Assembly (NCBI GenBank): GCA_023231475.1
Contig: JALJEE010002719.1
Span: forward strand, 1 to 54,104
From: Seison nebaliae
Taxonomy: Eukaryota > Rotifera > Pararotatoria > Seisonacea > Seisonidae
Reading direction: 5' to 3'
Length of the DNA stretch: 54,104 nt
Below are positions 10,770 to 21,040 of this stretch, piece after piece. Made by a program: the position numbers and the translations under genes. Positions within the stretch are counted from its first letter, which is position 1, and each line of letters opens with the position of its first letter. Under the pieces are notes generated by a model. That model was not told the origin of the DNA, made no database searches, and saw nothing but the letters and a program-made list of their open reading frames with translations.

Positions 10770-11590
10770 ATGAATTTCAGAATTATAGGAATTATTATGT
10801 TATTAAATCGAATGATATTGACGGAGCGGTACACTTTCTTGAAAATCAGCGATGCGGCAATTACCTTCCACGATGAACGACTATTGAAATATTTTATAAA
10901 ATGTTCTTTTTGTGAATTTTGTACTGGAGTGAGTATTATCAATTACCAATCAACAACGAAATATACACTTCTTGATGAAAAATATGAAGATAAGTTGAAC
11001 AATATATCAATTGTATTCCAAAGACCTAGTTAGTGTTATATTATAATTAAGTATATAAAGATGAATTAATAGCAAAGGATCTACAGTGGAAAGTGGATAA
11101 AACAAGAAAGATTTTAGAATCACATGAGGAATTTGTTCTTGGTTTTATCGAATATGATGATGTTACTCCCAATCTAACTGAAAATGATTATAGAAAAGGC
11201 TTTGTAAACTTTGAATCACATTATCATGGTAATGAACTGTTATACTTTTTAACAAAAATTTTTCCGTCACTAAGATTGACGGTGGAAATCGCAGGAAAGA
11301 TACGTAGAGCTGTTATAACGAAGTATGTGTCCGCTAAGATACTTTCTTTAAAATCAAACCGCGAATCATATAGAATTCAATTTGACAGTGAAACGAGTTA
11401 TACACAACTCCCTCGTGGTAGTTCTTTAATGAAATGTAACTTTGACGAAGATCGAATTGCGGCGAATGGTCAACCCTTCACAGTAACTGAAGGTGTTGGT
11501 TTTTGGGGGAACTGCTTCACTTTCAGCTATCCCGGAAGTAGTGTAACGACAATCACTATTCAATATTTTTCTTTGGTATTGAGAATGTAA
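10770..11590 (+). CDS. Unrecognised tandem-family gene, complete copy 2
   Basis: Exons are 10770-11028 and 11073-11590 with a 44-base intron (donor GTTAGT), again 258 aa. Exon lengths (259 + 518) equal those of the copy at 7628-8448. Identity is about 60% by eye, highest in the first exon and in the block ANGQPFTVTEGVGFWGNC near the end. The SNFDITS-type upstream frame seen before copy 1 is absent here, which supports the ATG at 10770 as start. The function is unknown, and I see no known domain. Confidence 0.7.
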
Positions 11591-11732
11591 ATGGACTAAT
11601 ATGCTTCAATACCAAAAATCAGAAAGGTCCAATGTTTACAAAAACTAAAAAATTTCGAAGTCTACATATGTACTCCATTCACATTTAACAGATTCACAAT
11701 TTCGTATTTCTTTTTTTTGAAATCCCAATCTG

Positions 11733-11872
11733 GACAATTGAATATTGTTTGGGTGATCTCGTTCATTACGGTCAGTGATAAGAGATCACTACCTTTCGTG
11801 AGACATCTGTTTCAATCGTTGTGATGTTGTGACGTTGGGAACGTGCCTAGACCACTGCCCTACGCACGTCCC
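11733..11872 (-). repeat. SINE-like dispersed repeat, copy B
   Basis: This is the fuller partner of copy A. On the minus strand it starts with CGTGCGTAGGGCAGTGG, resembling a tRNA A box, then GTTCCCAACGTCAC, then a body ending near CAATATTCAATTG. It lies 140 bases downstream of family copy 2. Confidence 0.6.
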
Positions 11873-12294
11873 CAAAAGTATTAAAAGTTTCTACATTTAA
11901 CATTGTTTCTCAAAAAATTTCGTGGCATAACATTCCAAATTTTTTCGTTCCATTATTATTCTGGATATTTATTATTTATTTGATTTTATTCCAAAAAACA
12001 ATTTTATACTAACGTAAATTCATATTTAATTTTTATAACATATTCCCATACTTACACCAAAACTTAAAGTTAACATTTTTCTATATTATTTCACTGCGCA
12101 TGTTGTTGCTTTCACAGATGTAACCGTTCTCTCCTCTTCGCAACAGTCGGTCTCCTCCCCCTAACCATTCTCTTCTCTCTTCGAATTTTTAATCTTATGG
12201 AAAAAATTGCCGGATCTAACTTCCACACTTCTCATATTTCGAACACAAAATTCTTACATAATTGATCAGTATTTTCACATACTCGTCGATACTA
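11873..12294. other. Non-coding stretch with a GC-richer pyrimidine pocket
   Basis: AT-rich apart from 12105-12190, which is C/T-rich (TCTCCTCCCCCTAACC) and unlike its surroundings. No gene or matching repeat is seen in the window. Confidence 0.4.
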
Positions 12295-12597
12295 CGGGTT
12301 GGGTGATGGAGAAAAGGGCGTCCAACTTGTTTTTATGAGAAAAACAGAAAAAAGGGCGCCTCTTCTGTATGTTTCCCTTTTCATTTCTTTTTCCCTCCAT
12401 GTTTTCTAAAATATTCTTAATCCAAATGATGAAAAAATAATTGTGAGAACAAATATTCCTTATCTATGCTCGTTTAACTCAAGCATATATACGTATAATG
12501 CTGATCAAATATCTATTTTTCAACGAACTGTTGAACGTATAAATGGGGCGCCCTTTTTTTCCGCTTTTTTCAAAAAAACAAACACTTTTATCACCCG
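12295..12597. mobile_element. MITE-like element with ~55-bp imperfect terminal inverted repeats
   Basis: The left arm is 12295-12360 and the right arm 12547-12597. Both start CGGGT..GAT at the outer edge and end with AAAAAAGGGCGCC inside. The left arm has a 5-base insertion (TGGGT) and other small differences. The core of about 186 bases carries no credible gene. No clear target-site duplication is visible, so the exact ends are uncertain. The inverted structure suggests a non-autonomous DNA transposon. Confidence 0.55.
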
Positions 12598-12699
12598 AAA
12601 AAATGATCTGTCACACTTTTTGAACAGCATTTCTAACATTCTAATAAGTAATGAAGAAAAACAAAAATATATAAATCAAAATTAATTGATAATCAAAGA

Positions 12700-15490
12700 T
12701 TAATAATATCTCTTTTACTTACTGTTTGATTCATCGTCGTCTCTTCCAAACCGAAGAACCTGTCTTCGGTTGTGTGGCCCTTCTTTATCTGAAATATCTC
12801 GTCTCGACTGTTTCGATCCAGACACCGACACTATCCCATGTTCCCGTATCGTATTTCGTCAATGACTTCAGTTCCTCCCATAGTGGTCGATTCTGGTTTT
12901 CATTTATCCAAGGAATAAATCGGAAACCGGTATACCAGTCATACGTTCTCATTGTTCCGGAGATAATCGTTTGTATTTCAGGATAAAATTCAATTCAACT
13001 GCATATCTGCAGGTCCATCGAAGAGGAAAGAAGGATTTAACCACATCCATTCCTTTCATCGTAATCCACAATCGTTGAGGAGTATTCCGCCAATTCCTTT
13101 GCTGACACAATGCATTTATCGCAAACAACATTTCTGGAATATATCGTGAACTTATCCGTATACTAGGTCGAATCAAATCTTTAGTGTAACTAGTAGAAAA
13201 AGCAGCTGTTGACCATCCTACTCGTTCTTCTTCACGAGTATTCCCGTATTTTGCCGCACATGAGAAATTTCCTAGGACAATTCCAAAATTCGTAGCCAAG
13301 CGAAAAATTTAGCTGCTCCAAACATCATCTGCACAGCAGACACAATTGTATGATGGAATACTGCGGCCCATTCCGAAGCATAATCTAATATTTTATTCCC
13401 GTCCATTCCATTATTAAAAGGAGGACATCCCAAAGAGAAGATTTGTGAAGCCCAATTCATATGTTCCATCATACATGTCCAAATTGCAGACATTATCCAC
13501 GCCGTCAATCGATCTGACTATTTGAAGTACGCATCATCGAAAAAAGACAAAGTATTATTTCCTCCATCCTTATCTCTTCCATTCAATGCCACCCGATTGA
13601 AGTCGAATCTCGTAACATTCCATTCCAAATTGAATAGTCCATATCCCACGCCGACTAGAGCACCATTCAATACCAACAATCTTAAAAGTTGTCCATAATC
13701 ATATTTAACGAATGCATTCCATTCGTCTTCGATATTCAAATTTTCCATTAACATCTCCATTATCGCCGGGATCAGACGGAAGAGAAAATTATAATCGTGA
13801 GGTTTCGTTCGGACCACGTTGTAAGTGGGAATTTCATACGGGAGAATCCATCTATTCCAATTCCTTCCATGAGAATTTCATTTCAAGAATAAAGAGGAGT
13901 CCACCATACAACCGCTTCCGGGATTCGATACGCTCGATGATCCTGCGGTATCTCCGTAACTAATCCAGTTGTGATCTCCTCGACATCAAGATCATTGTCA
14001 AAATGAATATTTCGTTCCGTTTTGGCATGATAAGGAATGTCAACCTGCTCTTCATCATTCGCATTCTGATTCGAATGTCGCTTATTCATAACCGAATTAT
14101 TCTTCTTGACATTTGGTTACGATTGTGTGGCGTTGGGAGCATCATTCTGATCTCCTTGTTCCATTTCTGTGGTTGTTGTGTTATTGTTCTTTCGCTTGTT
14201 GATATTAGTTCCTTGGTCCGTGACTGATTTCTTATGGATCGGGCCCATTGCGACAAACGTGTTATACCTTCTCTTCTCTAATTTTAGTGCCTGAGTATTA
14301 CCTGGGATGTTACTCTTCTCATGTTCCGGGATATTAATGAAACTTATATTGTCGTTATCTACTCGTCGCAGGATGGTCGCTCGTTATATAGACTCTATAT
14401 CATTGATTGGTGTTTCTTCTACTTCTGATTCTTTTACATCGATTTTTGGACCAAAGAATCCATATACTTCGTTTTTGATCTTCTTACTTGAAACATCCAA
14501 AAAGATACCGATTCTACAGCTAAAATGCAATCACTCTTCTCTTTTCGGGCTATTGCCAATTTTTGCATATATAAGAAAATAAGAGCACCACATGGAAGAG
14601 GAAGTACAGTATTGCGAGAGGGACATGTCTCTTCGCCCATAAAGACGATTGCCATCGGAATCTCAACATGTGCGATTCGTGATATTCGAGGAGCGACATC
14701 TTCATACTCCAACATAATTCCTTCTCTTGCGATACACGCCAAAATTGCCAATTCCATCATTACCAATTGTGATGAGTCCATTTATTTAAAAATAAAGACG
14801 AAAATTCCAAATGCGATTGCATCAGCCAAATCGCTTGCAAAACCATTCGCCGTCTTCACTAACTACTTCGCATTTCTCGCCATCACATTCTTCGTCCTGA
14901 ATCGCGATTTTGATTGTTTTGCAAATTCTACAGTGGCTGAGAAACACATCAACTTTTCATACAGATATGAGTTAAGGAACCGTTGACTCTGCATGAAGAA
15001 ACTTTTCGACAGGACATTTGCATCTGGAAACGATATATGCAGATATTTCACTGCCGCATGGATTCACTGCCTCACTCGGGGTTGGATTCCAAAATATTGC
15101 GTTGATTTCATCGTTCGAGATTTTCATCGTTGGAGTGTGCACGACAAACGGTTTATCCGCTGTTTGACACCAAGCCCGGAAATTTGCCACAATTGGAAAG
15201 TCCCTAAATCGCTGACGAGAGACCCTAGTTATAATGCAACCATCTTGTTTAACTGTTCCGAAATCGATGAATGCAACGATGTAGCGAATGGATCATAGAT
15301 GAACACTCATTTCCCAGACATCGGGAACTTTTGATCGGGTACTCTATAACTTATCGACGATAAGTATCCAGAATCTGGATTCCAGATGCTTCTGGATTGC
15401 ATCTGAGTCGAATTTTTCCATGCGATCATATGAAATTATAGTGTCTTGAGACACTGGCGGAGTCGCATTATTCTCCGTCATTTATCAAAA
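12700..15490 (-). pseudogene. Broken virus-like fossil, possibly an RNA-virus nucleoprotein gene
   Basis: A stretch of about 2.8 kb, clearly richer in G and C than the host DNA around it. It carries successive long minus-strand frames of non-host character with no introns of the host style. The overall look (tryptophan- and aromatic-rich, one long gene read from about 15480 leftward) suggests an endogenous copy of a negative-strand RNA virus nucleoprotein. The family is uncertain and this is an inference, not a database match. It is broken, by roughly half a dozen changes, so it looks moderately old. I see no LTRs or terminal repeats at its ends. Confidence 0.35.
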
Positions 15491-15778
15491 TCGATTTTGC
15501 TAATGTTAAAACTTAAAATAATAATAAATTATTAATAAATAATATATAAATATTTATATAAATATATAAAAAATAATGGATAAAATATCCATAAAAATAA
15601 TAAAAAGAAAACTGATTACGATTCGGTGACAATTGCTCCTCTTTTTCTTCAACTACTTTGTTTTTTTACATTTTTAACTGATTACGCAAAGAGTAACATC
15701 CTAAATATATATATACATTCTTAAAATATTTTTTCTCCTCTATCAAATGGTTCCCATTACAATATGTTTGATGAGATA
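15491..15778. other. Low-complexity A/T stretch
   Basis: Runs of TAATAAAT, ATATAAAT and ATATATAT type sequence lie between the fossil and the 16-base repeat array. No gene is seen. Confidence 0.5.
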
Positions 15779-15914
15779 GGTTGAGAACTGTCCGAAAAAT
15801 TAATAAAAGGTTGAGAACTGTCCGGAAGTATAAAAAACTAGGTTGAGAACTGTCCGATTTTTGGGTTGAGAACTGTCCGCTGCAAAATATTTATATAGGG
15901 TTCCGATCTGTCCG
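15779..15914 (+). repeat. Array of five 16-base repeats (GGTTGAGAACTGTCCG)
   Basis: Four exact copies start at 15779, 15809, 15841 and 15864. A fifth, altered copy (GGTTCCGATCTGTCCG) starts at 15899. Spacers differ in sequence and the start-to-start distances are 30, 32, 23 and 35 bases. Identical motifs with unrelated spacers are unlike a simple satellite. They resemble a cluster of binding sites or the subterminal repeats of a transposon. The motif is not seen elsewhere in the window. Confidence 0.8.
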
Positions 15915-16438
15915 GTTACCCGCTAATCCAATCCTATCTCTACTATCCTACTTTGAACAAGTGAGGGAATATCTCGATCGTTCTGTTTGGAAGACTTACA
16001 AACGAAGGACCCACATAGTTAGACACATAATGAGATTGTTTCTGTTGATTAGTTTCATCGGAGGAAATTCATTTAGAGATTCTCATTAACAATATTTGCC
16101 ATACGAGATTGGAAAATAACGAAACAGGATCTTCATGCTCTTCTTCAATATTCTCAGATGAACCAGGATCGTCCCCATTCTCAATATCATTATTATGTAT
16201 AATAAAATAATAATTAAAAGTAAAAGTTAAAAATAATAAAAAGGCATTTGCTATCAGATTCAATACGATCTTGATGACTATAATATTAAAAGATGTATTA
16301 TTTAGTTAGTAGTAGTATTAGTTAGATATTTATTTAGTTAAGAAACTGGAAATTAATTCAGGAGTATGTGAGAGAACATCTGCCTCCACATTTAGAGATT
16401 CTGTTGAATTCTCCGACTATATAATCAAAATTGGAGAG
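15915..16438. other. Spacer with no supported gene
   Basis: Mixed AT-rich DNA. A 64-codon minus-strand frame at 16069-16263 has an acidic tail but no other support. The stretch presumably includes the promoter of the next gene. Confidence 0.4.
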
Positions 16439-18229
16439 ATGTTGATGCAAATATTTTCCATTTTACTTTCAATGAATTACTTTCACTTTCTATTTTCGCT
16501 TTACTTCGTTTCCCATGTGTTTTGTGTCGAAATCTCTCATTCAGACTCCCAATGTTATTAAAATTAAATTATTCAAATTTTAAATTTTTATTCCACCACT
16601 AATAGTTCATATAACTGATGATGATGCTAATTCTGATATAATCATAGGAATTGCTGTTAAGTTTTATTGTCCAGTTTACAAGAATATGGATATCGATTTA
16701 AAATTGTATGGAATCTTATCTCTCGGTAATGAAACGTCGACAACTTTCGATTATCGAATTTTTATGAAAGAAGATGAAAATGGATGTACAACCAATACGG
16801 AATATGTGGTTTTAATGAATTATATTTTAATAATTAATTGTCATTTATTTATATAGATAGGCACATTTACAACTACAATCCCAACCAATTGGATAGTGGA
16901 TCATGAAACATTTTTGAATTCAGATATGTCTGAATATATTTTCGATTTTCCCCTCACTCTGACAATAGACGAAATCAACAAAAAACAAATTTCATATGAT
17001 AATTTCAATCCGTTTATTATAGAAACAGTTAGAATTGATAAAACAGGAATTTTTCATTTTTCTTTTGCCATTAGTCGACAGTTTTGGTGAGGCATGACGA
17101 ACATGTTTTTCTTTTTAGTCTTCCAAATTTGCGCAATAATGCTTGGACCAAATTCGAATCGACGACATATGTAGATTTCGGTTATATCAATTTTTTTCAA
17201 ATATAAATTTATTAAATATTTATTCTTATGTTTTAGTTAAAAATAATTCTTTTCAATTACATCAATGGACAACGGTTTATTTGAAAGCAATCTACAAAAC
17301 GAATTGTAACGATTCATATACCAATTTTAAAATTGAATGGGATAGTGAATTCTCGATGAGTCAGTCGCTTTCACTTCGTGAGATAAAACCGCGATTATGT
17401 CAATCGTCATCATTATTTCTAATTCCATCCGACATCATTGAAGATATCGATAAATATTCGATTTCTAATTTCGACGATAAAGAATTGTCATCGGTTAATT
17501 TTTAGTACTACAAATATATTTATTTATAAAATTTTATTTCCATTTAGACAACAATAACTTTAATGAATTCATCGAACGATTATGTCGACATGATTTCTTA
17601 TACTTCATATCAGACAGGTAGTTTCATTCTGATTCCTGGAAGTAAATTAATGAAAAAAGCACGTTTAAATTTATTCATAATTTATAACCATATAAGTTTA
17701 ATTATCAATTAATTCAGATGATTCCATTTCAAATAATTACGTAGAAATCGATTATTATAGTCCATTCAAACCTCCACAATTTAACGGAAATAAAGTGCAC
17801 AAAAGTCAAAGAGAGAATGGCACTATTTTCGTCAATCTACCTCGCAATGCCGACTGGAATACAAATTATTTAACTAATGACATAATTCCAGTTAATTTTC
17901 TTCATTATAAATATGATTTAATTATATGTTTATTAATAAAATTGTAGATTGATCAACAACAAACTGATATTATGTTAAATAACTCGAGTTATTTTGAAAC
18001 TAATCCAATTTCATTTAATCGAACGTTGACGAGAAGCATGAAAGATATGGAGATTACCGATTATATGAACTCTGTTTGGAATAACAAAAAATTAATTTTG
18101 GAAGTATGCGTTTCACTAATGATAATTTGTGTGGCATGTTTCTGGTGGAAGAGTAATCAATTACAACGAATTGGAACGAAATTATCAACAGAAATCAGAA
18201 CAATGTCTTTAAAAATTAGTTCAAGCTAA
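16439..18229 (+). CDS. Unrecognised single-pass membrane protein with signal peptide
   Basis: Eight exons: 16439-16553, 16606-16805, 16857-17086, 17119-17180, 17237-17493, 17548-17617, 17718-17890 and 17948-18229. Frame continuity holds throughout and the product is 462 aa. ATGs at 16445 (in frame) and 16472 are alternative starts. A signal peptide (about 1-30) is followed by a ~390-residue luminal or extracellular region with several N-glycosylation sites and few cysteines. A membrane helix (LILEVCVSLMIICVACFW) and a short tail of about 30 residues end the protein. One intron is just 32 bases. No family is recognised; a loose resemblance of one segment to TMEM231 is too weak to use. Confidence 0.65.
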
Positions 18230-18595
18230 TGAATGTTATAAATCTTTCTCGAATTAACTCACATAAAATTGTTGTTCTATTCATATTTTCACTCGTTTTC
18301 AATTGATATCTGTCATATCTTTTTGTACGACTTTCTTTATTCTTTTTAATAGTTAACTAAATATATTTACAAGAATTATTATTTATTCATTTCAACTAAT
18401 CTTGGTCGAATTAATCAACTGTTGAAAAATGTTTAAAAACTCATAAAAATTATTGATATAATAATTATGAACTTTTTATAAGAGAAGAGGCCGATTTCTG
18501 AAGAGATTCATGAAAATTAAATTGATGTATTTTCCCATTTTATTGATCGTTAATGAAGTGGTGATATTTTAAAGTTTTAGCGGAATTCAAAGAGA
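18230..18595. other. Intergenic AT-rich stretch
   Basis: The 366 bases between two plus-strand genes hold no gene or repeat that I can see. Confidence 0.5.
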
Positions 18596-20047
18596 ATGTT
18601 CTTTTATTTTCATTATTCACTTGTAATTGTATTTTTGCTGATAATTAGTTTGAAAGCGACTGATGATTTCTTTGCTTTATCATCAACGGATGATCATTCG
18701 TCATCCGATCAAATATTCGTTATAAAAGAAGTAATAAAATTCTTCGAATCTTCTAAGAAACAATTAAAGGATTTGAATTCTCCTTATCGAGAAGGAGATT
18801 TCTACCAAATACAAAAGTCATTCAATATTAGTAAGAAACAATTAAATTCTTATTTCGAATTATTTATTTCAACTCTAAACAAGATCCAATCGAACGAACC
18901 TGCTCAACAAATGGTTTTCTATGAATCATTCGAAGATCTCTTCTCCAATTTCCATTTGAAACATATTCCACAACATCAACCTAAATCAATGAGATTAAGC
19001 GATTCTCTTTACTTCTCCACCATCTTTTTCACTTCGATGGTTTGGATAACGATCTTCTTTTTCATTCATCTCAAATCCAAAACAAAATCCAAATTCAAAT
19101 TCCACGAAGAAATGAAAGAAGAGAAAATTAATTATATTCAAAAATCATTCGATAATTTCCTTCGATCATCTTCCGCCGTTTGTTGGAAAAGATGTATCAT
19201 CATGCTCGTCATCATCATGTTATTCGGATTGTCATTCATGAAAAATATACGTGAAGATTATATTCGTTACGATTCCAACATTCGAAAAACGAGACGTCAA
19301 TTGATGAATTGTAACGAGAAGAAATCGAGTTGGTTCCAACAAATTCTCCCCGTCGACATGTTCGGATATCCATCTGTTGATACTTGTGACGAGATTAGTA
19401 TGAGATTACATTATGCTTCATCATCAATATTTTATGAATTGGATTGGTCTCGTATCTTCTGGGATACGACAACTGATGTCTTCTTCAATTGGTTACCGCC
19501 AATGGCAGCAATGATAAAGAATGCTGGAGATCGAATTTTTTTGAAAAGTTCATTCGCCCAAACCATCCTTTATGGTTTAATGCTCTGTCTAATTATTTAT
19601 GTTGCTGCTGGTGTTATTTTTTCCGAATTAATTCGTTCAGTTTTCGGTCTGATAACAAATGTTTTTCAAAAAAAACCGAAAAAAAAAGATTCATTTGTCG
19701 AGGAGAATGATCGGAATAAAATGAAAGAAAAAATTACAGATAAAATTGGAGGAACGTCAATAATGGGAAAGAATGACGATTGTCAAATTAAATTGAATGA
19801 TGATGAACTCTTCTCAATTCTCCAACAACGAATCTCTAAAAGAGACTTGAACAAAATGAATATGAAGAGTATTCTCCCTCAAATCAATGAAGAAATTCGA
19901 TTGAATACAAGTGAAGAAATTTATAAGAAAGATTTTCCTGACAATTCATCAAGGAGAACTCGTTTAATGAGTGATTTGGAGAGTATTAAACGTTTGAGAC
20001 AAAAACGTCGGTCGAAAAGTTTATATAATCGAACGGCACATTCCTAA
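18596..20047 (+). CDS. CLCC1: Chloride channel CLIC-like protein 1 (CLCC1) homologue
   Basis: A single-exon frame of 483 aa (human CLCC1 ~550). It has an N-terminal signal peptide (about 1-21) and a helical luminal region. Membrane segments lie near 135-157, 199-215 and 320-345. Between the last two is the family-typical stretch with conserved cysteines (MNCNEKK near 240, DTCDEI near 263), a W-containing segment (NWLPPMAAM) and a short helix. A charged cytosolic tail follows. CLCC1 is an ER anion channel involved in ER ion balance. Assignment rests on the order of segments and spaced identities, not on a search. The gene lacks introns, unlike most neighbours. Confidence 0.7.
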   Translation: MFFYFHYSLVIVFLLIISLKATDDFFALSSTDDHSSSDQIFVIKEVIKFFESSKKQLKDLNSPYREGDFYQIQKSFNISKKQLNSYFELFISTLNKIQSNEPAQQMVFYESFEDLFSNFHLKHIPQHQPKSMRLSDSLYFSTIFFTSMVWITIFFFIHLKSKTKSKFKFHEEMKEEKINYIQKSFDNFLRSSSAVCWKRCIIMLVIIMLFGLSFMKNIREDYIRYDSNIRKTRRQLMNCNEKKSSWFQQILPVDMFGYPSVDTCDEISMRLHYASSSIFYELDWSRIFWDTTTDVFFNWLPPMAAMIKNAGDRIFLKSSFAQTILYGLMLCLIIYVAAGVIFSELIRSVFGLITNVFQKKPKKKDSFVEENDRNKMKEKITDKIGGTSIMGKNDDCQIKLNDDELFSILQQRISKRDLNKMNMKSILPQINEEIRLNTSEEIYKKDFPDNSSRRTRLMSDLESIKRLRQKRRSKSLYNRTAHS

Positions 20048-20367
20048 TTCTTATTTTTCATTTATTTCCATGTTAATAATTTACCTTAATAATTTTCACT
20101 TTTTTTTTGAAAATTTCATTAATTTCACACGAAGCATTTTCCCGATCATCCATTTTCAGAATTGTTGTGATGGCTTCTAATCAATAATTCTTTTGTCTAA
20201 CATCTCTAACGACATTTCAACAAATGTGCACAATTTATTTTTTGTTTCATTAATAATTTCTTCTTTTCCACTTTTTTAAGTTTGACAGATAAATAATAAA
20301 AAAAATTCCCAATTTTTTACTTCGTTTCACACAAAATCTCAACAACAAACATTCTCGATTAAGACAT
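20048..20367. other. Intergenic AT-rich stretch
   Basis: The 320 bases between CLCC1 and TMEM234 are T-rich and contain no gene that I can support. Confidence 0.5.
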
Positions 20368-20769
20368 ATGGATTTCTTCTTTATACTCAAATGTCTCTTC
20401 ATTTCAATCATTTGGGGCAGTAGCAATCCAGCTATCAGTTTTAGCAGTCGTCAAACGAATTTAGAAGATGGAAGTGCAACGATATTTCAACAATTAAGAC
20501 TTCTCTTTTCTAATCCATTATATGTCATCAGTATTCTATTCAATTCGAGTGCATCCTTTCTTTATTACGCATTAATTAGTCGGTCAGCAAGTGATTTATC
20601 TTTAGCATCACCAATCATTAATTCGCTGACCACATTCTTCACTTGTATGGCAGGAACGACGGTATTTCGAGAACAATTGAATTTTAATCCGAAAAATATT
20701 TCCGGCGCTTTTCTCATATTTTTCGGCTCTTATCTATGTCTCACAGCCACAGCTATTAGAGATACATAA
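20368..20769 (+). CDS. TMEM234: TMEM234 homologue (DMT-superfamily small membrane protein)
   Basis: A single exon of 133 aa with four hydrophobic segments: about 5-24, 49-70, 78-98 and 109-127. The N-terminal motif IIWGSSNPAI, the block LLFSNPLYVISILFN, and SDLSLASPIINSLTTFFT match TMEM234 (family motif ..WGGTQP.., ..DLTLAVPICNSLA..). TMEM234 is a small EamA/DMT-like protein of unclear transport role. The length agrees with the family. No intron is present. Confidence 0.88.
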   Translation: MDFFFILKCLFISIIWGSSNPAISFSSRQTNLEDGSATIFQQLRLLFSNPLYVISILFNSSASFLYYALISRSASDLSLASPIINSLTTFFTCMAGTTVFREQLNFNPKNISGAFLIFFGSYLCLTATAIRDT

Positions 20770-21040
20770 ATTTTTACTAAATAAATTTTAAAATTAATTG
20801 TAAGAAAATTTGTTACGAAGGAGAAAAACATTGAAAATTTTTTATTTGTATTTCAGTTCTCACATTCTATTTCATTCGCTAACGATGAAAGTTCTGTTTC
20901 GTATGTAAATGAAAAATTAATCCATTCTTCTTTCAACTTTTCTTATTTTTTGACTGTGTACTTATTTTCAGTTTCCCTAATATTTTGGTGATAAATTATC
21001 ATCAAATCAAAATATTTCTCTTTCAAACTCATCTACCAAT

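Noticed and set aside
12443-12685. Frame inside and beyond the MITE-like element
   Set aside because: It crosses the right inverted repeat and depends on its T/A runs, so it is unlikely to be coding.
15915-16300. Possible CRISPR-like or satellite extension of the 16-base repeat array
   Set aside because: The spacers are short and unequal, the array has only five units, and the DNA is animal nuclear. No repeats continue to the right of 15914.
16439-18229. TMEM231 identity for the eight-exon membrane protein
   Set aside because: One segment (around ILIPGSKL in an alternative reading) looks similar, but the length and the rest do not agree.
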